From Macrostomum hystrix (taxonomy: Eukaryota > Platyhelminthes > Macrostomidae), in assembly GCA_950097015.1 (NCBI GenBank), contig CATNEN010000025.1, positions 6,748,001 to 6,812,000 on the forward strand: DNA of 64,000 bases, given 5' to 3'. The notes below the pieces were generated by a model that saw only the letters and a program-made list of their open reading frames with translations, searched no databases and was not told where the DNA came from. This document shows, in pieces, positions 10,501 through 22,322 of the stretch (position 1 is its first letter; each line of letters starts with the position of its first letter). The position numbers and the translations under genes were made by a program.

Positions 10501-13500
10501 CGGCTTTGGTCACATCATTGACGCTGGTTCCAGTGAAAGCTCCAGTGAAGCTTTCAAAATGCCCGGTCCACAGGCCGATGGCAGGAGATCGCGCAGCCTC
10601 CGATGCCATTGCTGTCTCCGTGGCCAGTCTCAGGGCTTCCAGGCGCGGTCTGATCTCTTCGGTTGCTGCTGCAAATGGGTGGTCACTATAGAATTAGTCA
10701 CTCAGAGCAGACTTATGGCTTTTCGATGTCCTTCATCCCACTTCCCACGTGTATTTTATCCCACTTCCCACCAGTAATTTAACACACTTCCCACTTGTGT
10801 TTTATCTAACTTACAACCTGTGTTTTATCCCACTTCCCACCTGTGTTTTATCCCACTTCCCACCTGTAATTTATCCCACTTCCCACCTGTGTTTTATCCC
10901 ACTTACAACCTGTAATTTATTACACTTCCCACCTGTGTTTTATCCCACTACCCACCAATAATTAATCACACTTCCCACCTGTTTTTTATCCCACTTCCCA
11001 CCTGTCCTTTCTCTTACTTCCCATCTGTCTAATCCTTATCTCCTAATCTGTCCCTTGATCTAGAATCTCACAAAGACATTATCTTTAAGTATTTTTAGCC
11101 AATCATAACCCAAGTCTCACCAGCCCCCGATCCGGCGTCCACGCACAGCCGCATGAGCAGTTGCAGCAGGGCCTCGCTAATAGTAACTGGCAGGTCGCAA
11201 AGTTCGGCTAGCAACAATAGCGACTCAGCTCGCACGTCAGCATCAGCGTGATCTGTGAAATTTTTTATAAATCATACGCAATTTTAGTAGTATAGAAGGA
11301 ACATTTTAACAAAAAATATTTAAGTTAATAAGATACGCACCAGTTGCTAACGGCAAAAATCCCTTAGAAACCAGATTTGCCGCTTCGTTCATTCCGTCAG
11401 GCGTTCCAGTTGCTAGGCGACGAGCAAAATCGCGCACCAACTGTCGGGTCAGCTGACCGGGCAGTCGGCGCAGCCTACTGTGGCCGCCCAGCTCGCCAAG
11501 CAGGTGCTCAACAAAGCCGGCTCGCTGTTCGCAGTTGGCTAGTCCCGGCTCGGCGCACAGTCGGGCCATGCAGGCCAGGCAGCCGACACGCAGCTGATCG
11601 CCGATTGGCTCGGCCGATTCCGCTACAGAATCTGCCAAGCTGTACAGAGCGGCACCGATTGTCTCGAGTTCGCCAGACAGGTGAGCAACTAGAGGCTGTT
11701 GAGTCGAAGATGACTCGGCTGCCGGGTTGACCGACGGCGATGGTGACAGAGAGGCGATCAGCAGACGGCGCAGAATGTCTAACAGGCTACATTTAGTAGC
11801 CGACTGGGGTCAGAGTAAGGCATTCCTTGGTTTAGTAGCTGTTTTTCTCTACTGAAAGCAATGCATAAAAGTACACGAAGGCTTACATCTTTCCTATCCG
11901 CTAGTCCAGCGAGGATGTCCGGCAGAATGCCCGTCAGCAGTTTCAGCCGGATTTCGTAGCCGGCGGATAGGGAGGCCGATTCCAGTGCGCGGCCAGTGGC
12001 CTCCATCACATTGGGATCCAGCTCGCGCAGATTCGGCCGGCATTCTGGGTTGGAAAACAATAAATCAGTTTTACATAGCAAGTAAAATAAAGCATGCCTA
12101 AAAAATTGAACCTCCTGCTTTAATCATTGAATCAACTGACCAGCTTGGAAACAAACAGACCTCATGGACTCACACAGGCATTCACAAACCTCATGGACTC
12201 ACACAGGCATTCACAAACCTCATGGACTCACACAGACATTCACAAACCTCATGGACTCACACAGGCATTCACAAACCTCATGGACTCACACAGGCATTCA
12301 CAAACCTCATGGACTCACACAGGCATTCACAAACCTCATGGACTCACACAGGCATTCACAAACCTCATGGACTCACACAGGCATTCACAAACCTCATGGA
12401 CTCACACAGGCATTCACAAACCTCATGGACTCACACAGACATTCACAAACCTCATGGACTCACACAGGCATTCACAAACCTCATGGACTCACACAGGCAT
12501 TCACAAACCTCATGGACTCACACAGGCATTCACAAACCTCATGGACTCACACAGGCATTCACAAACCTCATGGACTCACACAGGCATTCACAAACCTCAT
12601 GGACTCACACAGGCATTCACAAACCTCATGGACTCACACAGGCATTCACAAACCTCATGGACTCACACAGACATTCACAAACCTCATGGACTCACACAGG
12701 CATTCACAAACCTCATGGACTCACACAGGCATTCACAAACCTCATGGACTCACACAGGCATTCACAAACCTCATGGACTCACACAGGCACTTAGAACACA
12801 CGGACCCACACAGACACTTAGAACACACGGACACACACAGACACTTAGAACACACGGACACACACAGACACTTAGAACACACGGACTCACACAGACACTT
12901 AGAACACACGGACACACACAGACACTTAGAACACACGGACTCACACAGACACTTAGAACACACGGACTCACACAGACACTTAGAACACACGGACTCACAC
13001 AGACACTTAGAACACACGGACCCACACAGACACTTAGAACACACGGACTCAGACACTTAGAACACACGGACTCACACAGACACTTAGAACACACGGACTC
13101 ACACACACACTTAGGCCTGTCCTCAAAACAAAAAATGAGCTCACCTTTGAGAAGCATGCTAAAGAACTCGTCTCTGGCAGTCGCATTGTCCTGATCAGCG
13201 CCGGCAATCCTAGCGGCAACTGCGGTAAACGCTGACAAGGCTGTACGCCTCTCATCATCGGCCACCGCCGAGCGAAACATGGCCCGCCGGAATGCGGCCA
13301 ACAGCTGCTGGCCGTAGGCTAAGATAGCTTCAACCGGATAGACTGGCGCGGCGTTGCGCAATAAATTAAACGACTCCAGCCGAGCCGAACGCAGATCGGA
13401 AGCCAGCTTCTCTAATAGCAGAGGAATCATGAATTCGGCGAATACTGGCGTAGATGCTAGACAATTAGTGTGCAATTCAACTAGCTGTTCTCGTGTGACA

Positions 13501-16500
13501 CTTCCAGAGCCGCTCTGAAATGGGAAAGAAACTTTAGAGCTGATAAATTGCTGCAAAAACCGTTTTTTATTTAAAGACGTGACTAACTAGGGTTTAGCGA
13601 CAATACTTAGGGTTTACAGTTAAAAGCGGCCTAACCTTAAGAATAAGGTTCTGCTGTTCACCAAAACTGACAGTTAGGGTTTATTGAAATGACATACAGT
13701 CTGGGTTTAATGATAAGACTGACAGTTGGGTTTATTGATAAGACTGACAGTTGGGTTTATTGATAAGACTTGACAGTTAGGGTATATTGGTAAGACTTGA
13801 CAGTTAGGGTTTATTGATAAGACTTGACAGTTGGGTTTATTGGTAAGACTTGACAGTTGGGTTTATTGATAAGACTTGACAGTTAGGGTTTATTGGTAAG
13901 ACTTGATAGCTAGGGTTTATTGATAAGAATTAACAGTTGGGTTTATTGGTAAGACTTGACAGTTAGGGTTTATTGGTAAGACTTGACAGTTAGGGTTTAT
14001 TGATAAGACTTGACAGTTAGGGTTTATTGATAAGACTTGACAGTTAGGGTTTATTGGTAAGACTTGATAGCTAGGGTTTATTGATAAGACTTGACAGTTG
14101 GGTTTATTGGTAAGACTTGACAGTTGGGTTTATTGATAAGACTTGACAGTTAGGGTTTATTGGTAAGACTTGATAGCTAGGGTTTATTGGTAAGACTTGA
14201 CAGTTGGGTTTATTGATAAGACTGACAGTTGGGTTTATTGGTAAGACTTGACAGTTGGGTTTATTGGTAAGACTTGACAGTTGGGTTTATTGATAAGACT
14301 TGACAGTTAGGGTTTATTGGTAAGACTTGACAGTTAGGGTTTATTGGTAAGACTTGACAGTTGGGTTTATTGATAAGACTTGACAGTTGGGTTTATTGAT
14401 AAGACTTGACAGTTAGGGTTTATTGATAAGACTTGACAGTTAGGGTTTATTGATAAGACTTGACAGTTAGGGTTTATTGATAAGACTTGACAGTTAGGGT
14501 TTATTGATAAGACTTGACAGTTAGGGTTTATTGATAAGACTTGACAGTTGGGTTTATTGATAAGACTTGACAGTTAGGGTTTATTGATAAGACTTGACAG
14601 TTAGGGTTTATTGGTAAGACTTGATAGCTAGGGTTTATTGGTAAGACTTGACAGTTAGGGTTTATTGATAAGACTTGACAGTTAGGGTTTATTGATAAGA
14701 CTTGACAGTTAGGGTTTATTGATAAGACTTGACAGTTAGGGTTTATTGATAAGACTTGACAGTTAGGGTTTATTGGTAAGACATACAGTCGGTTTATTGG
14801 TAAGACTTGACAGTTAGGGTTTATTGATAAGAATTGAAAGGGTTCCAGTTAGGGTTTATTGATAAGAATTGAAAGGGTTCCAGTTAGGGTTTATTGATAA
14901 GAATTGAAAGGGTTCCAGTTAGGGTTTATTGATAAGAATTGAAAGGGTTCCAGTTAGGGTTTATTGAATTTAAAGCATGAATTTATACAGAATTTATACT
15001 GGATTTATGAATTACAGGAAGGAAATGATTTTTCGGGAATTTGAGTAGCCTATTGCACTCAGCGTAGGTGGTTTTAGGTATGTGCAAAGTTTGGTGCGAT
15101 TTGGTTGAGCGGTTTCGGCGTCTATAAAGACAAAAGGTTGCACACACACACACAGACACACAGACAGAGTTTTCACTTTTATATATATAGATGGATAATA
15201 TATTACCGGTGTAAAATCAATAGGGAAATAGCAGGCGATAACTTCAAACATGTCCTCGCGAAATCGGCTAATATCGAATTCGGCCACGACCTTGGGGAAC
15301 AAGTCGAATATTATCAGTAGATTGCGTGGATCTTTCTCGGCGTCGATTGCTTGCACGAAGCCGAACACAAAGTCGTGATTGATGCTTTTGAGTACTGTCA
15401 AAGAAGACAAAGGACATTAGATCTTATTCTGAATATACAAAACCGAATCTAAGTGTTTTAAAACTTAGAAGCTTACAATGCAACTTGTTAAACAATAGCA
15501 GCTGGTAGATCTTGTAGACAAACATTCGCTCTGTTTGACTGAGAGTTTGCACTTGCAGCTCGGTTGACACGGATCGAAATGCTGCTTCAGCAGCTGCGTC
15601 TGACAGGTTGATGCAGCCGCACTGTCAAGCGACAACAAGTATACAGGCACTTTTTCACAAATGCACAAGTACTATCGGCACATTTGTACTTTAAGTTGTG
15701 GGGGAGATGGTTAGGAGGCGGTTTCTGGGGAGATGGGATGGTAGACGATTGTTGGGGGAGATAGGATGGTAGGCTATGGTTGGGGAGATGGGATGGTAGG
15801 CTATGGTTGAGAGATAGGATGGTAGGCTATGGTTGGGGAGATGGGATGGTAGGCTATGGTTGGGGAGATGAGATGGTAGGCTATGGTTGGGGAGATGGGA
15901 TGGTAGGCTATGGTTGGGGAGATGGGATGGTAGGCTATGGTTGGGGAGATGGGATGGTAGGCTATGGTTGGGAGATGGGATGGTAGGCTATGGTTGGGGA
16001 GATGGGATGGTAGGCTATGGTTGGGGAGATAAGATGGTAGGCTCTTGTTGAGGAGATGAGATGGTAGACGATTGTTGGGGACATTGAGGAGGCCATTTGG
16101 GGGGAGAAATATTGCTGCAAGGTTATAATAATTTTCTTACCAATATTGTAAGACCTGATATAGCATGACTTGACACACTGAAGTGATCAGACAACTTCAG
16201 GCACATGAACTGGACAAGGGTTGTTACTAAAAATAAGATTGGCAAATTGAAATTCTGATTCGGCTTAATATGTACAAAAATATTAAGAAGTAAATCCTTC
16301 ATGATAAGAAAGTACAATTCATACCTTCCTGCTCATTGAGATGAGTTGGTGGCAACTTTTGAAGCACATTAGCAACCTCACCAATTGCACTTGCTCTTTG
16401 CTCAGCCTTGGTTGAAGTTAGATCAGGTCTAAAATAATGCATTATGTGAATAATGTTAAGAACATTGGTTCTAGCATTTTCCAAAATAATAGGCTAATCA

Positions 16501-16592
16501 AGCAATAGAATTACTTACTGTAGTGATTCAATCAGCTGAAGAATAGAGCACTGCTTATTTGCAATATCCGCTGCCAACATTTCAATATCCAT
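7502..16592 (-). CDS. MMS19: MMS19, cytosolic iron-sulfur targeting factor
   Basis: Complete 15-exon gene: 16592-16519, 16428-16325, 16226-16141, 15621-15477, 15394-15207, 13514-13145, 12044-11887, 11803-11341, 11252-11121, 10668-10455, 9682-9571, 9494-9371, 8795-8436, 8284-8208, 7903-7502. All introns are GT-AG and the exons sum to 3009 nt, giving 1002 aa (human about 1030). Diagnostic stretches are FVFGFVQAIDAEKDPRNLL and CYFPIDFTP in the N-terminal half, and DPKRLARGDAARARNAWFL at the C-terminus. The HEAT-repeat scaffold joins CIAO1 and CIAO2B to deliver Fe-S clusters to DNA polymerases and helicases such as XPD. The start is the first ATG, 14 bases after a splice acceptor. The least certain junctions are the acceptors at 8796 and 7904. 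Introns hold minisatellites and a SINE. Confidence 0.93.
7926..7940. repeat. 15-base palindrome, copy 1
   Basis: ggtatttgaaatacc is a perfect palindrome around a central base, in the last MMS19 intron. An identical copy is at 9206-9220. Confidence 0.7.
8022..8152 (-). mobile_element. tRNA-derived SINE, family 1 (internally deleted)
   Basis: Minus-strand copy in an MMS19 intron. It has the tRNA-like head (B-box region seen here as gaatcgaacccccgac) and the tail gtacggctgttcagtcca, but lacks most of the central region. A poly-C run sits at its 5' end. Confidence 0.8.
8845..8888. repeat. hairpin near an MMS19 splice acceptor
   Basis: The 16-base arms 8845-8860 and 8873-8888 are reverse complements with one mismatch around a 12-base loop. 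It lies about 50 bases upstream, in transcript terms, of the exon starting at 8795. Confidence 0.7.
9206..9220. repeat. 15-base palindrome, copy 2
   Basis: Identical to the palindrome at 7926-7940; both are in MMS19 introns and their flanks differ. Confidence 0.7.
9850..10375. repeat. 28-bp minisatellite in an MMS19 intron
   Basis: About 19 copies of a pyrimidine-rich 28-bp unit containing attctcccatctcaccagat. Because 28 is not a multiple of 3, all three plus frames share the same repeated peptide, giving shadow frames up to 230 codons. Confidence 0.96.
10735..11030. repeat. 23-bp minisatellite in an MMS19 intron
   Basis: About 13 degenerate copies of a 23-bp unit (cccacttcccacctgtgttt core), between MMS19 exons 9 and 10. 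Confidence 0.93.
12155..12785. repeat. 29-bp minisatellite in an MMS19 intron
   Basis: About 22 nearly perfect copies of a 29-bp unit (tcatggactcacacaggcat core). The low divergence suggests recent expansion. It accounts for open frames up to 355 codons in all plus frames. Confidence 0.97.
12786..13115. repeat. 27-bp minisatellite abutting the 29-bp array
   Basis: About 12 copies of a 27-bp unit (cacacagacacttagaaca core). It shares the segment actcacacag with the preceding 29-bp unit, so one array probably arose from the edge of the other by replacement of half the unit. Confidence 0.95.
13640..14970. repeat. 26-27-bp minisatellite with TTAGGG-like core
   Basis: About 50 copies of a 26-27-bp unit (gacagttagggtttattgat core) in MMS19 intron 5. 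The last four copies switch to a related unit with gaaagggttccagttaggg. The ttagggttt motif resembles telomeric repeats, but it occurs once per 27 bp and the array is intronic. Confidence 0.96.
15695..16085. repeat. 27-bp minisatellite in MMS19 intron 3
   Basis: About 14 copies of a 27-bp unit (gatgggatggtaggctatgg core), immediately 3' of MMS19 exon 3 in transcript orientation. Confidence 0.95.
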
Positions 16593-17480
16593 AGTGCACA
16601 AACTTGCTGAAATTATAATAAAGCAAATTAACTGAAAATGTGATTGATAAGCACAGAGGCCATTGTTTTTATACTTAAATATGGATCTGGCATAACACTT
16701 TGCAATTGAACTATAACTCAGTCTGTGTTCAAATTCAACCTTTACTTTGAATAAAATTTGTTAGGCCTAATTATTATCTGCAAGTAAAGTAGTTCTAATG
16801 CATTTTAGACATACTGCTGTTTGTAGAGTTTTAGTGGTTAGCAGCACTTAGACTTTTGTGTGTTGATAGGAGCCAGATTTATATGAAATCATCAACTGGC
16901 AGGAAACCTCTGAGGAGCATCTACTGGCCTAAAAATGCACTTAGCTAGGGAAAACATTAGCTTTACCCCAATTGCAATGCCTTAAAATGAGACTGGAGTC
17001 ATTACTGTACTCAATTTAGCTACAAGCTACTATGATATTCAAATTGTTTACTCCTAGACAAAAAACTAGGCAATTATTGATTGAATAAAATAAATAATAT
17101 GAATCCAGCATTGGAACTAAATAAATATATCTGAATGATTGGGGAAAACTCTGATTTACTGAAAGCCTGAGGCAATGAACAGGCTGGATATAGAGGAGAT
17201 ACAGGGAGAAATTTAAATGAAGAGTATAAGCCCTAGTATCATTTCAATCAAGTATTGAATAGTAGAAATTATTTAGAAAGTGTTGTTGTTGCATAAGTTA
17301 GAGTATTTTACTTCCAAATAATTGGATTAGATTCAAACAATAACACACATGAATGAATTAATAATTATAAGCAGATTCAAAAAGCAATAAGAAAAAGGGC
17401 CCTATTTTTTTACACACAGGAGTTTTGAATTAAAAAACATTAAACACAATACAATACAATACAATAAGTACATTGTCCAC
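16593..17480. other. intergenic, MMS19 5' flank
   Basis: AT-rich sequence upstream of MMS19. Only a short (acaat)n run at about 17447-17466 stands out, next to the retrotransposon remnant. No promoter element is clear enough to name. Confidence 0.3.
16606..16609 (-). promoter_or_regulatory. splice acceptor 14 nt upstream of the MMS19 start
   Basis: On the minus strand a pyrimidine-rich run ending atttcag has its AG at 16608-16607, followed by 14 bases and the ATG at 16592. It is either a 5' UTR intron acceptor or a spliced-leader trans-splicing site. The sequence alone cannot separate the two. Confidence 0.5.
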
Positions 17481-19325
17481 CGACCACAAGTGGCCTGAAA
17501 GGCGGGGCATTGTCTACAAATGCTCTTGCCACTGTCTACAAAGAGCAGCAGCTGGCTGCGGTGGGTGAGGCCATCCGTGCTGTCATATCAGCCACCCCGG
17601 ACAGGAAGAGTGGCACCATCTGGACTGCCATTAACACCCTTACAGGTAGGAAACACTTAACCTGGCAGAGACACACCAGAGGAGCACAAGAACAGCCTGT
17701 GGGACTTCTTCTCCAGCAAAGTGAACATGCCACCTCCTGCACTCCCCAATGCACTCGCACTACCACCAGGCACATCGCTGCCACCTCCACACAAATTCTG
17801 CACTGGACATGTGACTACAACCAACATCTCTCAGCTCGCCAAGAACACACCAGGTAGCAAGGCTACAGGCCCCGACGAAATCCCAATCAAGGTGCTCAGA
17901 ATGCCCAAGGTTGCCCAGGAGATAGCTCGGGTGATCAATGGTGTCCTTGACATAGGCATTGCACCTCCTGAGTGGACCCAAGCCCACATCGTCGGCATCC
18001 CCAAGAAGCCAGGCACAAACAAAATCGAAGAACACCGAGGCATGTCCTTAATGTCCTGTGCTGCCAAGCTGTATAACAAGTTGCTACTGATGCACTTGTA
18101 GCCTGTGCTAGACCCATACCTGTGGCATAAGCAGAATGGGTTCCGGCCATGACGCAGCACTGTCACACAAATTCTTGCGCTCCAAAGAATCATTGAGGAA
18201 TTGCGCATTCGCCAATTGGACCTTTTCTGTCTGTTCATTGACTTCCTGAAGGCTTTCAACTCAGTGGCTTGAGGCACGATACCACTGGTTACCAATACCG
18301 AGCCTACAATGTACCAGAAAAGCTGATCGCAGCAGTGATGGCGCTCTATCAAGACACGCTCGCCACTGTGGTCACACCTGATGGCCTGTCTGAACCATTC
18401 ACAACATCATCCAGAGTAGTGAATAGGAGTAGTAGGAGACACCCTCGCTCCTTTCCTGTTCATCCTCATCCTGGACTGGGTGCTGCGGACAGGTCAACCG
18501 GACAACTCAGACAGCTACATCCTATGCAGGCGAACAAGCAGCTGGCACCCAGAGAAGCAACTGGCAATCTTAGGCAACGTCAACCACCTGGCCCTGTTAG
18601 CCTCCACCGCTGAAGGTGCCCAATGCCTGCTTGACAGCCTTGCTGCTGCCACTACAAGGGTTGGCCTCAAAATCAACGCCAAGAAGACAGAGGTCCTCAC
18701 TGTGCCTACTGACATCTGTCTTCCCAGCATAGACAGCTTGACGGCAACATCCCTACCCCAGTGTGAGCAGTTCCGGTATCTTGGCATTCTTGTGCCCAGT
18801 GTCCAAGAGGATTTGCAATGTCGCAGAGGGCTCACCTGGGTGGCTTTCCGCTCAGTTCGAGTTGTGCTTCAAAGCAACACCCTGCCAGATCTGCTGAGGA
18901 CCCGACTGTTCCAGGCGGTTGTGGAAACCGTGCTTTTCTACAATGCCAAAACAAGGACCATGATATAGGTGCTGCAATGTCAGCTGGACGCAGCTCACTC
19001 CAGCCTGCTGCGCCCTGCCTTCAGCATCCACCGCCACACAGATCACAAACCAGGCCCTCTATCAACAGGCAAAGCTGAGCCCTCCAAGCATGATGCTGTG
19101 ACAATGGCGCCTGAAGCTGATGGGTGACGCTCTCCGTGCTGAGTCCTACTGCCCGGAGCCGCTGCAGGAGGTTTTGCTGCACACGCAGCAGGGCCCATAC
19201 TGGTGAGGTCAGGCGCAAACCCGGAGGTTCATTGACTGTCTTTTAGAAGATGCCAGGGTGCCCGATCAGGCTAATGGCGCTGCCTTCATCAGAGACTGTG
19301 CGGCCAGACCTGATTTTTGACAATG
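17481..19325 (+). pseudogene. decayed non-LTR retrotransposon (reverse transcriptase fragment)
   Basis: Translated pieces in shifting frames carry reverse-transcriptase blocks: ATGPDEIPIKVLRMP near 17870, AHIVGIPKKPGTNKIEEHRG near 17990, QNGFRP near 18130, LFIDFLKAFNSV near 18235, then GLKINAKKTEVL near 18670 and FRYLGILVP near 18775. A tail resembling FIDCLLEDARVPDQ follows at about 19230. Stops and frameshifts interrupt every segment (for example TAG at 18100 and 18270), and the YADD block is damaged. It is a dead, 5'-truncated LINE in the MMS19-NDUFS5 intergenic space. The clade cannot be fixed by eye. Confidence 0.85.
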
Positions 19326-21109
19326 CCCCCAATTAAACACAAGCATAAACTATTCCATTAGTTGAGACAGAGTCAAACATAATTGCTGGACTGGAAATAG
19401 CTAGCACCTAGGTAATTTATTACCATTTGTATAACTATAAATGTAAAAAGCATAGCATACAGCCATACTCGCATACTGTTTGAAATTCAAACATGACTCG
19501 ACAAAATAGTATAAAATCGTAACTAGTTGACTTTAATTACATTATATCTGCAACTGGCACATTGAACCTCGTTATAAAATAGTAGTAATAGTAGTAGCTA
19601 TAAGGGAGCAGCAGCACGGCACAGCAGCGCAGCATCGACTTTGTCACCGACACCTTAGGCCTAACTAAGCCCTTTTGGATCATGGAAAAGTGTGTTCTTT
19701 AAATTCGTGCTAATTCGGATTAAATCGGCTTTAAATAGCCTAATAGATTAATCCACCTCCTTTTGCTCTTTTTACTAAGCAAATGCGAAAAAAATAACAT
19801 TTTAATTTGTTTCTTACTAGTAAAAAGCGTTGTATGATAGGCCCTACTCCAAACTTTTTTGCACTAGCAATTGACATGCCGTGTGTCGTGAATTTCTTAT
19901 GATCGTAAAGTTGCTCGCTTGGCAAGTAGGATAAAGAGAAAAGCGAAAATCAACATTAATTTTAGTTAAACGACGCGTTTCGCACAACAGTGTGCATCTT
20001 AAAGTTTATTTTAAATGAAGAAAACAAGTAGAGATCGGAAGTAAATAAACATGAAATTTTTGGGGTGTAAATTTAATCAATATTTTAAGTACATATTTGT
20101 TAGTCCGTAAGTCGAGAGGCAAAGTCATGGGGCGGATTGTTAGCGTTGCAGCCAACAGTACAGAATGTACTGTCAGTGCCCCTTCCCTCAGAACACACGG
20201 AGAACAGGGCCCGCGCCACTGTGTTGGAGTTGAGTGTTGAGGTTGGGGGACTTTTTCAGACTTTTAAATTAAGAGACTGTTCACATTTTAGTCTGGATTA
20301 ATTGCTAAAAGACTCAAACACTGAGATGGCTAAAAACAAGAACATAAGTCTGATGCCAATGCTGCAGTCATGCTTAGATTTCTCATTTCTCATGGATAAC
20401 ATTTTGATAGGGCCTACCATTAGATATTTTACTAGCACACTAAGCCCCCTTGTGGCACAAAATAAAAAAACACTTTTCACATGTATCAATAAAATACACA
20501 AGTTAATGAAATGAAGAATTTCCATAGCAACCAGTCACAAACATCCTGTTTGACTATCACTTAGGCTCTTTTGCCTATAAAAATCAAGTGCCTATCTAAA
20601 CTTATGTTGTAACATTGGTATCTATCTAGTATAGGCCTAGCCATTGTACTACAAAGTCTAAAGAAATTTGTCCTGTTTGCCTGTCTAAAGTCTAAAAATT
20701 AGCAATAGGCCTAATTGCGAATACCCCCTTAGCAAGATTAATTCCCCTTTCAAGCCTCGTTAATTGAATTCATGAGGCATATTGATACCCCCTTGATGCA
20801 AATTACACTTATAGATTAGTCTTGACTTATTTAATATTCATAAATGATCAAAATATTGAAATAGAAAAAATGCACCTAGGAAACAAATGATGGCTGTCAT
20901 TATCTGTATCTATATTTTCATATAAATGATACATACATTTATTCTTACACATATCTACTGCACCCTGTACCCTTAGTAAAGGGTCATTCGAACATCAATG
21001 AAACATCAGTTAAACATCAATTAGTTTAACAATGTCTCCCCAGCAACAGAGCACAAATGTCCCCCAATGGCAGAAAACCAATGACCCTATATAACAGAGT
21101 GCTCCACTC

Positions 21110-21350
21110 TAGCAGGTAACAAATGAATCTCTTTAGCAGGTAACAAATTTATCTTTTTAGCAGGTAACAAATGAATCCCTTTAGCAGGTAACAAATTAAC
21201 CCCTTTTAGCAAATAACCAATGCCCCCTTGAGTGGAGGTCTAATGCCTCACTTTAGCAAAGCACCAATGCTCCTCTTTAGCAGAGAACTAAAGACCCCTA
21301 TTAGCATACAACAATGTTCCTTCTTAGCTGGTAGACAATGACACCCTAAG
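21110..21350. repeat. old degenerate tandem repeat
   Basis: Diverged units of roughly 22-28 bases centred on tttagcaggtaacaaat. Much more decayed than the other arrays in the window. Confidence 0.6.
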
Positions 21351-22027
21351 CAGAGAAAAATGGAGAAAATTAATACAGGCAACCAATGCCATCCATCTCC
21401 TATTTAAGCTAATTATTCCCTCATCAGGCTAACATAATCCCATGTGGGTAAGCTCATTCACCATCATTTACCTAAGTATCCTGTAATTCAGCAAACCAAC
21501 ATCTACAAAGGTTAATAAATTAGTCAATTGTACTCTTATTAAGCTACCTATACCTGTGAATAGCCGAAAATACTTCATTATTTACTCACTAATCAAATAA
21601 TACCTCATTAAGCTAATTTTCCTCTCATTGTCCTCTCATGAGAGGATAGCCGCCATGTAATTTAACTTGACAATAAATTTTGTTTATTAGCAATAAAATG
21701 TTGAAAGTAAAAGTAAAGCATATCAAATTTGTTCTCTGAAGATAATTATAAAAGTAGTCAGTTAGCATCATGGATCACTACTTTAAGAAAAAAAATATAT
21801 AATTAGATGCATTGCAGAGTCGAACAAGGGACAGCCTAGCCTAACCTATGCCTAGTGCCTACATACAGGCTCTTCTGACTGTTAAGTTGAGGGAGGGTAT
21901 AAAAATGAACCTTATAAAATTGAGTCTTTCAGTGTTGGCTCTAATTATAAAATAGGAATCTCAATGAGTACACTTTATTGGACCTTATACCTTAATACTT
22001 TGTCCAATACAAATATAGCCCACAATG

Positions 22028-22092
22028 TAGCTTGTAGCTTAGTGGTCAAAGCCTTGGACTTATGAACAAGAGGTCGTGGGTTCGTATCTCAG
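22028..22092 (+). mobile_element. tRNA-like SINE head fragment
   Basis: gtagcttagtggtcaaagc and gtcgtgggttcgtatctc resemble the A and B box regions of the family 1 SINE at 55878. The SINE body does not follow, so this is a fragment, not a tRNA gene. Confidence 0.5.
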
Positions 22093-22322
22093 CCCAATAT
22101 TAATGTGCATAATTTATATTTTTTATCTACCAAAGATGAACAATAGATCATCAAAAGAGACTTCTAAATCTTTAATCAATACAGTGGCAGTTGAAAGTAA
22201 AGGCTTAATAAAATCTGTGCATTGAAAGTATAGCAACGGTCAATCATTTCAGGCCGGCTAATTAAGGCCGTTTAAAATAAATCACCATTTTTTCAAAAAG
22301 AAAGTAAATCAAAGTTGCGCAA

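Larger units (their letters stand above)
19326..22322. other. intergenic, mostly featureless
   Basis: About 3 kb of AT-rich sequence upstream of the NDUFS5-like gene. It holds a degenerate repeat at 21110-21350 and a SINE-head fragment at 22028-22092. No supported gene was found. Confidence 0.4.

Noticed and set aside
12127-13194. 355-codon frame with a His/Thr-rich repeat
   Set aside because: Generated by the 29-bp and 27-bp arrays in an MMS19 intron; equivalent repeats in other frames and on the other strand.
13640-14970. Interstitial telomere array
   Set aside because: TTAGGG occurs once per 27-bp unit with unrelated spacer sequence; not a telomeric tandem.
22028-22092. Functional tRNA gene
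   Set aside because: Box-like motifs are present but no acceptor stem pairing is evident; it resembles the SINE family 1 head.
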